Origin: Acanthosepion pharaonis
Taxonomy: Eukaryota; Mollusca; Cephalopoda; Sepiida; Sepiidae
Reading direction: 5' to 3'
NCBI GenBank assembly: GCA_903632075.3
Contig: CAHIKZ030002026.1
Location: forward strand, 248,001-312,000
Length of the DNA stretch: 64,000 nucleotides
A program made the position numbers and the translations under genes. A model generated the notes under the pieces. The model was not told the DNA's origin, ran no database searches, and saw only the letters and a program-made list of their open reading frames with translations. Of the stretch, positions 10,183-22,553 are shown piece after piece (the stretch's first letter is position 1; the number at the start of each line of letters is the position of its first letter).

Positions 10183-12388
10183 GAATATTTCTAATAATGC
10201 AAGGTGCCACAGAGATATCTGCGAAGTGTCGTCAAGCTTTTAATTTCTTATTTCATATTTCTTTTTACGTGCAATCTTTGTTTGATGTTATTGATCTTGA
10301 TCTTCACTGAATATGCAATGCGTGATATCCAATCTAGAAGCAAAAATTGTTTTCCAATTTTCCAAATCCTTTGCATTAACGATGGAAACAAAATCTCAGA
10401 GTGAAACACAACGAATTCAACATCATCAATTACTTCTGTTTTACATGAATTTTTGCCGAATTCTGGTGTTAAAATGTTTTTTAAGCAATAACTGTAGAAG
10501 GCAGTCTATGAAAGACGGAATAATGGAACTAAAATGGATCTTACCTCATTTTAAAGTCCCTGATTAGATGTCAACAGGCTTTCAAAACAAAGAAAGTGAG
10601 AAAATATATGTACATTGCTTCGAATAATTTAGTCATCAGAGCTCATGGAACAACAACTATGTCTACTTAACTATAGACACTCATTAATGCTACAGCTGCT
10701 TTACATGTTATACCTCAATGACTTTAAAGTGCTACGGTATTTGTAATCGTGATTGTATGCGAATTATTTATTTCTATGTTAATTATATAAAATATTGAAT
10801 AAAACCGCTTTCTGTTTCGTTCAATACATTGCATTTTGGGGATATAGAAAGCGAATAGATGTGTGAACATTTAAAAGATCTCAATAACGAGAGACCGTTC
10901 TTCTAGTGTAACGCTATCCTTTTGGAAAACAGAGCATTTTAGATGAAATTCCAACTCGTTATAATCAATGGCCTTAATGATTTATAGGCAAAAACTTATT
11001 CATATGGGATTTATACAAACCAATAATACCGAATATTTTTACAAACTTAAAATTAATACCAGCTTTTTATCTTATTATTTATAATTAATACCCGATTTTA
11101 CGGTGGGCATCGATAAAAGAACCTAAATTGAATAAATTTCTGTTTTATAAAATGTAATCAAAATATATGAAAACTCTTAATATTTTACTTCTCTAATGTT
11201 ATCAGCTTACATGCTATGAATTCAAGTACTAATTATTCGATAGAACATTTAGGGTGAATTTTTTATCGCTTTACTTAAAAAAAGGCATTATACATAACTT
11301 AGATCACATGGATGAAATCAAAGAAGTAACTCGTTTGAAGAAGGATATGAAAGCATAGGAAAATAAGCCACTATTTTATTTTATACAGAACCATTAATAG
11401 TACATCGAAAAAATTAGCAGCGTATGCAAATAGTGAAATAAAATAGTGAAGTAAAATACTTCCTAGTCTATTTCCCTTTACTGTCTAGAATGTCTCTGAT
11501 AGTATAGTATACTTGTTTCACGAACAGTTAGTAGTAAGTTCCTTTCTCACTGTAATTTCTCTATATGGCCTTGTGCCAAAGTTGGTTTAATCCTCTGGAG
11601 GTAATGTCAATAAAGAATAAAAAATATGGCTTTGTATTAAACTCAGAAGGTTCTTTGTTCTTGCCCAATCTGATATTTTTATTTACTATAACAAATTCTA
11701 GGCATGATCGACACATCGTGAGGTTTTTCATAAGCTCTGCGGGATGCACTGAATGACAGATTGTTCCATATCCATCATTGAATGTTTGTAATTTTACCCG
11801 TCGTCGACTACAGAATTATCTTTCTATTTACCAAGATAGGCAGTTTTCGTTTAGATAAGCAGTTATTAATAACCAGTCTTTCTTTTTCTTAAATCTCAGA
11901 ATAAAAACAATCCAGTTATCCTCTGATGAAAAAAAGATACATTTTCGTTTGTTCATCTTTAATAATTTTTTTCAAGTCTATTGCCAAATTCGACTTTATA
12001 TAATTACTTTTGTGTTAGAAATGATATTTAGTAACTTAGGTATATATTTGACATATTTTAATTCTATTATCCAATTGGAGAAAAGTGTACACTAGAAGTT
12101 GATCTTTATATTCAGTGCGCATTATTGATCTTACATACAGAATATTTTTCATCGAAAACTTGATTCTTAAAGTTTGTTTCTTCCCCATGATGTTTTATTA
12201 TTCTGTTTCTAAGCTCTCATATGTGCTGGCCCTAAGCCAGAAATGCAGTTTTATAACATTTGATAATAAAGGATAAAAATTGTAACATATTCAAAATTGG
12301 AAAAATGTTTTTAACTCAAAAGCTTCAATTATGTTTTTATACTCACTGCGTAATGCTAGGAAATTTGTCCCAGCTTTCCCGCATCAAA
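10183..12388. other. AT-rich DNA, no gene seen
   Basis: Only short frames occur here, with no recognisable domain. The sequence directly after the LTR repeats AATATTTCTA, which could reflect a target duplication but is too AT-rich to trust. No SINE, terminal inverted repeat or RNA gene was recognised. Confidence 0.5.
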
Positions 12389-12443
12389 GGGTTGAGGTTA
12401 AAAATTGGGTTGAGGTTAAAAATTGGGTTGAGGTTTAAAAATT
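12389..12443 (+). repeat. Three tandem 18-bp repeats
   Basis: GGGTTGAGGTTAAAAATT starts at 12,389, 12,407 and 12,425. The first two copies are exact and the third has one extra T. This is a minisatellite-like array with no visible function. Confidence 0.9.
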
Positions 12444-13965
12444 GCGATAAAACGCGAGTAAAACAGCAAGATTAGAGCGGACAAACTCTCTCTTTTAGGC
12501 GCGTACGAATAAAGAAAAAACTCCTGCTCGGTGAGTAACGATAAAAGAAGAAAGTGTTTATTTACATATACAGAAAAAAAGGTAAAGGGATAAAAGGACA
12601 ATTAGGAGAGAAAGAAAGGGAAAAGAGAAAATGTACTTAACAGAAAAAAGGCTTGCTCAAAATATTTCTCTGGGCGCCTAAAGAGTTCTTTAAGCGATTA
12701 GAATATTGTTAAAGTTCAGATAGAAACACTCACAGTTCTTGTAGTAGGAAAATTGTTCGCAGATATAGGAATCCTGCAGTTGAGTGAGTTCGTAGGTCGA
12801 CGACAGAAGTCCAGTGGGCTCGTCAGAAGGAATGGTGAAGGGATACAGCTTTGGATTGGTCTTGAATTGTGAACCGACGATCGTTCTTGACAGCCCTTTA
12901 GTAGGTAGTACTTCTTTGGTTGAAAGAGGTTCTGGAGCTCCCTAATGTCGATCTCACAGACGGTGGGCAGGATTCTTACTGGCAAAATAGGCAAGAAACT
13001 CCAAATTAATGGAGTTTTGGTAGGCTCCGATGGATCGGGGACTCTTCCTTCCAAAATCATTGTACAAATTTCCTGGCCCCTCTATTAATCAGAAAACACA
13101 TTCTTATCACTGATAAGAATCAGGGCCCTGGGAGCCGATTTTGAAGGTACTGAAAACAGGCTGAAGTGAAGAAGCTGTGAGGTTTCCCCAGATTTTATGG
13201 CACCATGGAAAGAATAATGGTGGTGGAATTCCTTTTTATATTTTCCAGCTTTCTCGTTAGTCAGAAAATATATTCTTATCTCTGATAAGAATCAAAGCCT
13301 TGGGATCCGGTTTTGAAATTAATAAGAGGTTGGAGTGAGGATAGAAAAAATAGCGAGAATGTGAACTTGTAAAATTGTTGTTCTCAAATTAAATTCCAAC
13401 AGTAAATATGAATTTAATTTTCCTTTATATACCTCCATCAGTGGAGTCTGTATGCATGAAATGCAATAAGGCATGGAATTAAAAAAACAAAAACAATCAT
13501 TATCACAGAATAATGGGTATGCACTATCTGTTTTTTGAGATTTAGTTTACATCAGTAATTGTTTTGCGACATTCTAACGAACGTTTATAGGATTCGAGAG
13601 AACTGGAAAACCCGCTTTTCTTAATAATAACTGATGTTAAGATGCGCACATTTAACAAAGACAAAATAAGGGCTCATTTTATTTTATAAATCCCGTTTCC
13701 AAATCCAATCCAGTCAATAGACTTCTGTAACTGTAACTGATATAGCTGACATATGCGAATTGATTTAGATTTATGAAAACCCATAAAGTTTTTATTTACT
13801 TTTCTTCGGATGGAACAATGTTAAGTTTCTTAACTTAAAACGGCCTTCTTTGCCTGGTAATAATGTTCATTTTGAGACTCGTTGGCAATCAACTTTGAAT
13901 AAAGATATATTTTGTCATGAAAACAATATAGCAAATTTCAAACGGGGCAGACGAAAAGAGAAATG
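12444..13965. other. Non-coding stretch; one unrecognised 114-aa frame
   Basis: A minus-strand frame at 13,060-12,716 encodes 114 residues rich in Pro and Ser, with no domain I recognise. It lies in moderately GC-richer sequence and could be part of an old LTR or leader, or chance. Apart from the duplicated block at 13.08-13.32 kb nothing else is supported. Confidence 0.4.
13084..13317 (+). repeat. Direct repeat of about 62 bp carrying a GATA-type palindrome
   Basis: The block at 13,084-13,145 recurs at 13,257-13,317, about 173 bp downstream, with modest divergence. Each copy has TCAGAAAA, then a palindrome (TTCTTATCACTGATAAGAA in the first, TTCTTATCTCTGATAAGAA in the second), then AATCA, and a conserved end GGTTTTGAA or GATTTTGAA. 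The palindrome is two inverted TTATC/GATAA motifs. Confidence 0.75.
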
Positions 13966-15730
13966 CAGACGCATAGAGAAGACGGATCCAGGAGCGAAAG
14001 TACCGCCCGAAACCGGCAGCCGAAAGAACAGCCTCCAGAAATCGATTGTCAACCCTATCAAAGGCCTTGGACTGATCTAAATTGATCAGCGCGTCTTCAT
14101 TGTCGGCTTTCTCTATGATCAAGCGGACCATATGAAGGTTGTCCTGAATAGTCCTGCCCTTCACAGCACAAGTCTGTTCGGAGCCAATCAGACGACACAG
14201 GACAAGCTGCAGACGGTTAGCTAGGATCTTTTCCAAAATCTTTAACTTTGTATTTAACATAGTTAAAGAGCGAAAATTACCTATCCCATCACCACCGTTT
14301 TTGTCCTTATGCAGCAACTTGATCACACTCCTGGTGAAGCGTTGAGGTATAGACCCCTGCTTCATCCAGTTGTTGAAAATCAGTTCCAGCAAAGGAACAA
14401 AAACGGGCGACTGCGTCAAGTAGACTGCATAGGGAAGACCATCTAATCCCAGAGATTTATCCAGGCCAACCTGTTTCAGCGTTTCCCAGATTTCCGACTC
14501 TGTGATGGGACCCTCCCACCTAGCCGCTTCAGATGCCTCAAGGCAGAGAAAGTCGAGTTTGTAGTCACGGTCCGCTTATCCGGCAATGTGACGCACGCGA
14601 TATGCCGCCGTGATGCATTCCTACTCTCCTCTGCACGCAATTCTGCGGCCATGTTCGTCGCCTCAGAGGACATTCTTTTTAACCTAGCCCTAACTACCAG
14701 AGCTTGACCCTTCTTGATAAGAAAGGAGGCCAACTCTGCCTTAGCTAAGGCTACTTCCCCACTATCACGGGATTTAACTGCCCGATCCGTTTGCGCCGCT
14801 AATCTATCTAGATTGAGTCGACGGCTAAAATCGGCAGCAAACGTTCGAATTTTAGATTTTAATTTGTCCCACCAGGCATTTCCCACCACAGACCCCGTCA
14901 GTTCCCTTTGTAACATTAGTAGCAGCTGGTTCCGGAATTCTTGCTCGCCAAATAACGAGCAGTTGAATTTCCAGTAACCAGCCATCCTAACCTTAGGCTT
15001 ATCTAAGTTTACATGGACCCGAACAAGCCTATGATCCGAATAAACTATATAATGGAAGCTTGGACACCCTAAGAGCACAACATCGACTCTCCTAACTAAA
15101 ACTCGGTCGAGGTAGCTAGCACGCACACCTACAGGCGAGCTGCCACTATTAGTCCAAGTCCAAACTCCCCGTTGAGTGTGCTCATTCCAGTATTTGTCAA
15201 CGAGATCGAACCCGTCGACAAAGTCGCGAAATGGTTTCATGCCCCAGATCTTAAGACACAAATATGAATTTGACCCTATACGATTTATGTCGGGGTCACG
15301 TATAGCATTCCAATCCCCCGCTAAAACTACCCGACGTGATGTCGTCATAAACGTCCCGATCTGCCGAAACAAAGCGGGCCGATCAGTCTGGATATTGGGC
15401 CCATAAGCCCCAATGAGACGCAAAGCCTTATCCTTTATGGTAGCATCCAGCACGCAAAGTCTGCCCGCAGGATCTGCGAAGACAAGAACACACGCAGCCT
15501 TCAAAGACTTGCTCACCAGCCAAGAGACACCCCTCGAGCCTCCATCAAAACATGCTGAATAAAGAGTAAACCCCTTAGACAGAATGCCTTCATAATCGCG
15601 AGAAGAAAAACCGGTTTCTTGCACACAGCATATATTCCCCCCCTAAGCGCTGAAGGTCGCGAGCGAGCCTCACCCTCCGAGACTCGGACCTCAGGCCTCG
15701 GGCATTCACACTTGCCATCCAGAGAGACAT
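13966..15730 (-). pseudogene. ORF2 of the minus non-LTR copy: endonuclease and partial RT
   Basis: The start is near 15,730 with a SVNARGLRSESRR-like AP-endonuclease opening. A frame slip at a run of C near 15,640 is followed by the long frame at 15,624-14,476. That frame shows VQETGFSSRDYEG, GAYGPN, LAGDWNAI and YSDHRLVRV, the standard endonuclease motifs. RT begins after the EIWE(T/A)LKQVGLDKSLGLDG segment and runs through 14,419-13,966 with RSLTMLNTKLKILEKIL and INLDQSKAFDRV, ending before the YADD box. Compared with the plus copy about 115 bp are missing near 14,555, between CTACAAAC and TCGACTTTC. The chain is broken by frameshifts. Confidence 0.82.
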
Positions 15731-15741
15731 TGTCAAATTGA

Positions 15742-17790
15742 TTAGGGTTGTCCTTCAGGATAGAACATGGCTGGTGTGAGGACACCGACAGCTCGTCCCA
15801 TAAATCCGGACGCCATCTCACTTTCGACGGTATCATCTTGAGACAAGCCGCCGATGCCCAAAGGATACCTTAATTTAAGAGCCCTATAAAGAGTTGGGTG
15901 AACAAAAACGGGGACCCTCCCTTTGAACTCTTGGTTTGTATTGTCCGTTTCTGGGTCGAGTAGGTAGGCAGCTGGGGGCACCAGTTTTAGAGACGACTGG
16001 GCCTCCTCTATCATGCCCTAAATCTCCCGCGTACCCGGGCCAGTTCTAATGACGGTCAGTACCCTTTTTGCTGATGGAAAATTGTCGGGAACTTCTACAT
16101 CCAATCCGTTGATCTTTTGGAAATTCCATAACACTTTTAAGGCTTTTGGGTTTCGCGTCTGCCCGAAAACCCTCTCCGCCTGTACCCGGGATACGCGGCA
16201 GACGTCTTCCCCTGGGAGATATGGTGGCTTAATCTTTTGTTTTTTCTTGTCTATGGCTGCCTGTAAATCTGGGCATCTGTTTCTTTTTTTTTGTGGCGAT
16301 TGAGAAGGTGTTGCAATAGGTGTGGCTATGGGCGTGGTAGAGGGTGTCATGCCAGAAGGGGTCCTAACAGGAGAAGGTTTTGTTGATGTATAATGTTTCA
16401 CAGGTGAATTTGTCAATGATTTGGGCGGAGGTGTTTTTGTGAATGTTTTTTTGGATGATGAAGGGGAAGACGGGGCAGAGGATAAAGGGGCCCGGTGCCC
16501 CCAGCAATTTCTGATTTTTCGCCAGCTTTCCGTCCAGATTTTCCTTGAGATTTTTTAGGTCTAAAATTTTTTGCCAGCGAGGCTCGTTCAATTTTTGGGT
16601 GTTTGTGGCATTTTCTTCATACGACGCCGAGGCGTCGCCCTCAGATCTGATAGAGGGAATGGGGCTGTAGGTGTTTTTATCACCGGTGTCATTATGGGAC
16701 AGAGGCCCCGCTATTCGGATCTTGCCCCTAACTACGACACGCCATTCCCCCTCTTCCTTCTCCTTATCCACACTTGTGCCAGGTGTTGGTTTTGGGGGTA
16801 ATGTGGGTAAAAACCCAACCGAGGGTTTTTCCCCACCAGTACGCTTCGTAGTTAGGCCCACTACAGGCGAAGCGGATTTGACAGTCTCGGCCAAAGGGGA
16901 ATTTTGGTCCTCAGCGGCCGGAACTCCAGGGGCCTTCTTCCCTGGGCAGGAGGAGGAAAGGTGACCAGTCTTTCCACACCTCCAGCAAGTAGGTTTCCTA
17001 CCGGTCACAATGACCGGCATTTCCCGGCCGCCTAAATCCAAACAGTTGGCGATGGACTTGAAGGCCTTCTGATCTAACATGATATCGAAAGTCCATCCCC
17101 CGTTCAAGTTGTCGGAGAGAGCCCCTAAAATCTGTCCGTGCTGCATAAAAATGCAGCCAGGAGCTCTCCCGATACCTGAGGAGGGACCTCAAATACGGTC
17201 ACGCTGGCCCTCATACTCTGTCCTTAGAATATGGTCTTTCGCAATCTTCATGTGTGGGCAGTAGTACGTCCCACATGAAAAACCCAGGACCTTTAATATC
17301 TCTTTGGGGTTTTATGACCAGGGACAAAAGTGATTTAATCAGTATGTCTTTCGTGGAGCGACAAATTTTGCGCGATTATTTTGTCCACCACGAAAACCGA
17401 CACCATTCTCTTTGCGAACACCTTGGGCTCTTGGACGTCTTCAAGAAGTCCATCTTTATTTACAAGATGAGCGTATCCCTTAGCCTTTTCCAAGAAATCC
17501 GCTATGTTCACTATGCAACTTGGTGGGGGGGACTTCCAGCAAGAGGGCGATTCCTCGGCTGTCTTCTTAGCTTCTGCTTCCTCCGGCACTTCGTCTGTTG
17601 AGCTTTGGCTTGAGACCTGCCTGGTCTCTCCCTTTTTAGTGCTACTATTATGCTTCGCACTATCTTGGTCCTTCACATTGGGGTCAGTATTTGCCCGTAT
17701 TGAAGATTTCGGTTTATCCGGTGGATCGGACTTAGCAGCCGCCCCCAAAAGGTCTTTTTTAACTCCTGACCGACTTGCTTTGTCGGCCAT
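15742..17790 (-). pseudogene. ORF1 of the minus non-LTR copy, with a CCHC knuckle
   Basis: The start MADKASRSGVKKD lies at 17,790. The chain crosses frames at 17,790-17,335, 17,192-16,998, 17,146-16,364, 16,416-16,018 and 16,014-15,742. One CX2CX4HX4C zinc knuckle, CWRCGKTGHLSSSC, sits near 16,990-16,950, preceded by GGREMPVIVTGRKPT. The rest is Ser/Pro/Thr-rich and charged. ORF1 proteins of this type bind element RNA. Frame changes show this copy is decayed. Confidence 0.72.
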
Positions 17791-17799
17791 TTTTTAAAT

Positions 17800-18558
17800 A
17801 ACTGGAAACTTCCACTAGCGGGTCTTATATATTTTTATGTCCAACAATAGGGAAAGGAATTTGGATAAGAGAAAACGAAAAAACAATAAAATTAGAAGAA
17901 GTTAAAAAAATAAAGAAAATCTGGATACACCAGGAAATTAAAAAATACAAAAAACAATAAACTTTTAAACAAGGGCTGTTAGATAAATAAACTGGGAAAA
18001 CTAAAAGTTAACCCAATAAATAAAAAATAAAAAACAAACTACAAACTAGATCAACTGAAAAGAAAGAATATAAAATAAATAGTCAGGTAAGACCTTTTAA
18101 AAAAATCAAAATGGCGCCCAAAGGCTGCCGAGAATAAAAGAAAAAACAATAGAAGAAACTCCTCTCTTTTTTGGTCAACAAATAAATTCAAATGTAATAT
18201 ACAGAAAGAAAAAGAAAAGAAATAAAAAGTCTGGTTTGAAACCAGTCAAAGCAAATTAAAAATTAAACCTTTGTGGCCGAAGTCTCTAAAGAAGTAAATT
18301 AAATGAAAAAGAAATACAAAAGTATTAAACTAGTCAAACCAAAAAATAAAAGATTAAAAGATTGCGACCGAAGTCGCTAATTAAATAAAAACGAGGGAGG
18401 ATATAAACTAAAAAGAAATAAAAACAACGCTTTCTTTTTCTTTTTTCGTAAACGGTACTTATTTTTTAAATCGAAAACTGAAAAGAAATAAACAGAAAAA
18501 AAAAAAAAAACAGTCGTCCGGTAAGACTTTGTCAAACCGGACTAAAATAAAAATAAAA
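17800..18558 (-). repeat. A-rich 5' region of the minus non-LTR copy with degenerate repeats
   Basis: On the plus strand this is over two-thirds A plus T, with weak repeats containing GGTAAGAC..TT, AGTCAAACC and CCGAAGTC(G/T)CTAA, spaced about 100 bp apart. Read from the element's strand it is T-rich and lies directly upstream of ORF1, so it is probably its 5' UTR or promoter region. It ends abruptly where the plus copy begins. Confidence 0.5.
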
Positions 18559-18560
18559 TG

Positions 18561-21527
18561 TGGTTCGATCTCGTCGACAGATACCGGAATGAGCACCCTC
18601 AGCGGGTAATTTGGACTTGGACTAATAGTGGCAACTCGGCTGTATGTGTGCGTGCTAGCTACCTCGACCGAGTTTTAGTTAGGAGAGTCGATGTAGGTCT
18701 CTTAGGGTGTCCAAGCTTCCATTATATAGTTTATTCGGATCATAGGCTTGTTCGGGTCCGTGTAAACTTAGATAAACCTAAGGTTAGGATGGCTGGTTAC
18801 TGGAAATTGAACTGCTCGTTATTTGGCGCAGAATTCCGGGACCAGCTGTTACTAATGTTACAAAGGGAATTGACGGGGTCTGTGGTGGGAAATGCCTGGT
18901 GGGACAAATTAAAATCTAAAATTCGAACGTTTGCAGCCGATTTTAGTCGTCGGCTCAATCTAGATAGATTAGCGGCGCAAACTGCTTTAGAAAAAAAAAG
19001 TTGATCGGGCTGTGAAATCCCGTGATAGTGGGGATATAGCCTCAGCTAAGGCAGAGTTGGCCTCCTTGCTTATCAAGAAGGATCAAGCTCTGGTAGTTAG
19101 GCTAGGTTAAAAAGAATGTCTTCTGAGGCGACGAACATGGCCGCTGAACTGCGTGCAGAGGAGAAAGGAACGCGTCACGGCGACATATAGCGTGCGTCAC
19201 ATTGCCGGATAAGCGGACCGTGACTACAAACGCGGGCATATGTGAGGCTTTTCGGGATTATTTTCAGGATGTTTTTCACCAGGGAGCCCGGTCTGAGCTC
19301 TGCTCAGTTCGACGCCTATTTAGCTGACTTTCCCTGCCTTGAGGCAGCTGAAGCGGCTAGGTGCGAGGGTCCCATAACAGAGTCGGAAATCTGGGAAGCG
19401 CTGAAGCAGGTTGGCCTGGATAAGTCTCCAGGATTAGATGGTCTTCCCTACGAAGTTTACTTGAGGTTGTCGCCCGTTTTTGTTCCTTTGCTGGAACTGA
19501 TTTTCAACCACTGGATGAAGCAGGGGTCTTTATCTCAACGCTTCACCAGGGGTGTGATCAAGTTGCTGCGTAAGGACAAGAACGGTGGGGATGGGTTAGG
19601 GAACTTTCGCCCTTTAACGATGTTAAACACTGACTTAAAGATTTTGGCGAAGATCTTAGCCAACCGTTTGCAGCTTGTCCTGTCTCGTCTGATTGGCCCC
19701 GAACAGACTTGTGCTGTGAAGGGCAGGACTATTCAGGATAACCTTCATATGGTACGCTTGATCTTAGAACAAGTCGACAGTGAAGCCGCGCTGATCAATT
19801 TGGATCAGTCCAAGGCCTTCGATAGGGGTTGACCATCGATTTCTGGAGGCTGTCCTTTCGGCGGCCGGTTTCGGAGCCGACTTTCGCTCCTGGATCCGAC
19901 TTCTGTATGCGACCCCGGTGCGCTGGTGGAAGTGAATGGGGTAAGGAAGCCTTTCGTATTGTCTCGATCCATTCGTCAAGGTTGTCCGCTTTCGCCTCTG
20001 CTTTACGTTCTTGCGTTGGAACCTTTCCTTCGCAAGTTAAAGGCGAATCCGGTCCTACGCGGAATTTCGCTGCCTGGTGCTTCCACCTCGGCCAGGTATT
20101 CTGCCTATGCTGACGACGTTTCGGTTCTTGTGTCGAGCAGAGCCGAGATTAACGAAGTCAGTAAAGAAATCAGTGGGTATGAGATGGTGACGGGGCCAAG
20201 ATCAACCGCGATAAGTCTGTGGGCTTGCGGTTGGGTGCGTGGAAGGAGTTTTCTCTTCCCGGACCTTTCCTCTGGACGGATGGGCCGATCAAGATACTCG
20301 GCGTCTGGTTCGGTCCTGATCTCCAGTTGGGAAAATGAATTGGTCGGAGGTACAAGGGAAGGCCGAGGTCGCGGTTAATTTGTGGTCTCGGAGGAATCTT
20401 TCCTGAAGGGAAGGGCGGAGGTATGTGTTTCACATATCTATCCGATTCTCCTTTACCGACTCTCTGTGCTTTCCACTCCCGTCTGCCCACTATTGGCGTT
20501 AGTCAAGCTCTTGTTCTCTTTCTTGTGGAGAGGCAAGGCTGCCATATGGTATGTCGCGAGATCTGTTGCCTTCATCCATCTGAAGGCGGTCTGGGTATGC
20601 CTAGCATTGAGATTCGTCAATATATGCTTCGCATTACCTTTCTAGACCGAATGTGTCGCGGTTCGGATGAGGAGGGCGCCTTTTGGAAAGAAGACGTCCA
20701 GAAACATTTCCCATCCCTGAGAAGTGTGCACTCGTGCGAGGAGGAGGCCGGCCGTTTACACCCCGTGCCGAGTGCTCCTTCTATCGCGAATGTCGTCTTG
20801 CTCTGAAACTCCTCTTACGGGCGTCGGATGGCCTCTCCAACGCCCAGGCGTTGTCTCGTAAGGCATTGTATCAATTATTAGTTAGGGGGCCGTTCAAGAT
20901 GATCTAATTGGCGATCTCGGTCTTACGAAGCAGGAGGCTCGCTCGATATGGCCTTGGGCGCCTGGGTTGAAATGTCTCAATAACGATGAGGCATCCCTCA
21001 CCTGGCTGGTGATTCGTGGGGCCCTCTGGGTCGGCAAAAGACTTTGTTCAGCAGGCTTGGAGAAATATCCAAACTGTCGTCATTGTACTGGGGAAGTCGA
21101 GACCATTGGTCACGCCTTTTTTCATTGCAAGTTGGTAGTCCGTTAATGCAAGTTTGTTGAAGGCCTCATGGTTCGCATGTTGCAGGGAAAGTTTTTTGTC
21201 CTTGAGGCCTCTTCTGTTTGTAGCAATGTGGTGCCGCAATTGACGAAGGCTGAACTTTATGTGTTCTGTTGCTTACTAGGTGTTATGAGAGTCGTGATTT
21301 GGACGACGCGTCAGAAGGGATTCTATGAGGGTGAGAAGTTCACCTCTTCCCAACTGATCTTGTTCTTTAAGCATCAGCTTAAAGTCAAGATTAGGACTGA
21401 AAGGCGGCGACTCTCTTCATCAGAATTTGGCAAAAGGTGGGTAAATCTTGCGCGAATGTGTAGAGTGAAAAGGGCTGACCTGGAGTGGCATTTTGGATGT
21501 CGGTTAGGGTACAGGATTTTGTCCTAA
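18561..21527 (+). pseudogene. ORF2 of the plus non-LTR copy: endonuclease end, RT and C-terminus
   Basis: The endonuclease tail (YSDHRLVRV) is at 18,561-18,990. A run of A near 18,985 breaks the frame before RT. RT is clear at 19,242-20,170: DKSPGLDGLPYEVYL, GNFRPLTMLNT, INLDQSKAFDRG, QGCPLSPLLYVLALEPFL, and the catalytic SAYADDVSVLV near 20,100. Frames at 20,382-20,907 and 21,168-21,527 carry the C-terminal region, with a degenerate Cys/His segment (CRHCTGEVETIGHAFFHC-like) near 21,070-21,130. At least five frame breaks are present, so no active polymerase can be made from this copy. Confidence 0.85.
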
Positions 21528-21529
21528 CA

Positions 21530-22290
21530 GGGTTGAACAGAGGCAACCCATCCCGATATTAGGTTAGTTTAGGTTTTTTTTGAATCTTTAGTTTTTTTTT
21601 TTTTTTCTGGTTAACTTAGCTAGGGTGTGCATGCTCATTGGCCCCTTTTATTTCTGTCCCTATTTTTTTCTTTTGTTTAATTCCCCATCCCTCCCTCGTT
21701 AGGTGGTCAGTGATGTCAGTTCTCTGGTGGATGCGGGATGACTTTCATTTTCGTGTGTGTGTTTTTCGTATTTGTTGTTGTGTATGAATGAGTGCGTGTT
21801 TGTGGGAATGATTGGAGGAATGATTGTGTTCCTTATTTTTTATAGTCCCGCATTGATTTCGTCCAGTTAACTGATGTTTCTGCCACATTTATGGTTTGTG
21901 GTTTTTTTTATTACTAACACAATTTTGTTTTGTTTCTTGTAAATATATTAAATCATATTGTAAATACTCATTTGGGTTTCTTTTTTTTAAATTGTTGTTT
22001 TATGCCCCCTCCCCCCGAGACAATATTTGTACATATGGGGATTAGTTAGGATTTTCATAGAGAATTTGAGGTATTATGGTGGACGTAGTAAGAAAGGTAG
22101 GAGTGAATGTGTTGTTTTGGTGATAGGAATATTGTTGGTATGTTTGGGTCCGTGTCTGTGACTAGCTAAGTTTTAGAATTAAGACAGAAGAAGACCGTCC
22201 TTCCCCATCCCCTTTTTTTGGCCTTTGCCACATTTTATACATTTTGTAAATAATTAATGAAAATAAATGAGATCCGTTTAGGTGAAAAAA
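21530..22290 (+). other. 3' UTR of the plus non-LTR copy
   Basis: This stretch follows the last ORF2 frame and is T/G-rich with runs of T. It carries no coding frame. It ends in an AATAATTAATGAAAATAAAT tail rather than a long poly(A). Confidence 0.55.
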
Positions 22291-22509
22291 TTTGCCTGGC
22301 TCACTGTGAGATGGAACTTCTCTACGGTTTTTTTAGTTCTTTTTAATTCAATTTTAATTCAAATATTTATGTTAAAACCTGTATTTCTATTTTATTTTTT
22401 CGAAAGAAGTTTTTGTTTTAGCTCTTTCTTTTTTTAAAAGATTTTTTAAAACCTTTTTCCATGAGATTGATTTGATTCCAAATCAAAATTCGAGGGTTTT
22501 AAATAAATG

Positions 22510-22553
<44 letters not shown>

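Larger units (their letters stand above)
13966..18558 (-). mobile_element. APE-type non-LTR retrotransposon, 3'-incomplete copy (Tx1/L1-like)
   Basis: The minus-strand copy has an A-rich 5' region when read on the plus strand (about 18.55-17.8 kb), ORF1 (17,790-15,742) and ORF2 from the endonuclease to mid RT (15,730-13,966). Homology to the plus copy at 18.56-22.3 kb stops at about 13,966, so the RT C-terminus and 3' UTR are absent. RT blocks (SPGLDGLP, GNFR(P/S)LTMLNT, DQSKAFDRV) suit the L1/Tx1 lineage, but the clade call is tentative. Frames are interrupted, so this copy is not autonomous. Confidence 0.82.
18559..22290 (+). mobile_element. APE-type non-LTR retrotransposon, 5'-truncated copy
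   Basis: This plus-strand copy begins inside the endonuclease domain at GGTTCGATCTCGTCGACAG and continues through RT, the C-terminal region and a 3' UTR to about 22,290. Its overlap with the minus copy (18.56-19.9 against 15.21-13.97 kb) is close in both DNA and protein, but substitutions and indels separate them. The 5' truncation is typical of target-primed reverse transcription. The 3' end is placed where AATAATTAATGAAAATAAAT gives way to unrelated sequence, and is approximate. Confidence 0.82.

Noticed and set aside
12716..13060. A 114-residue minus frame
   Set aside because: No domain, signal or repeat was recognised. Kept only as a note on the non-coding stretch.
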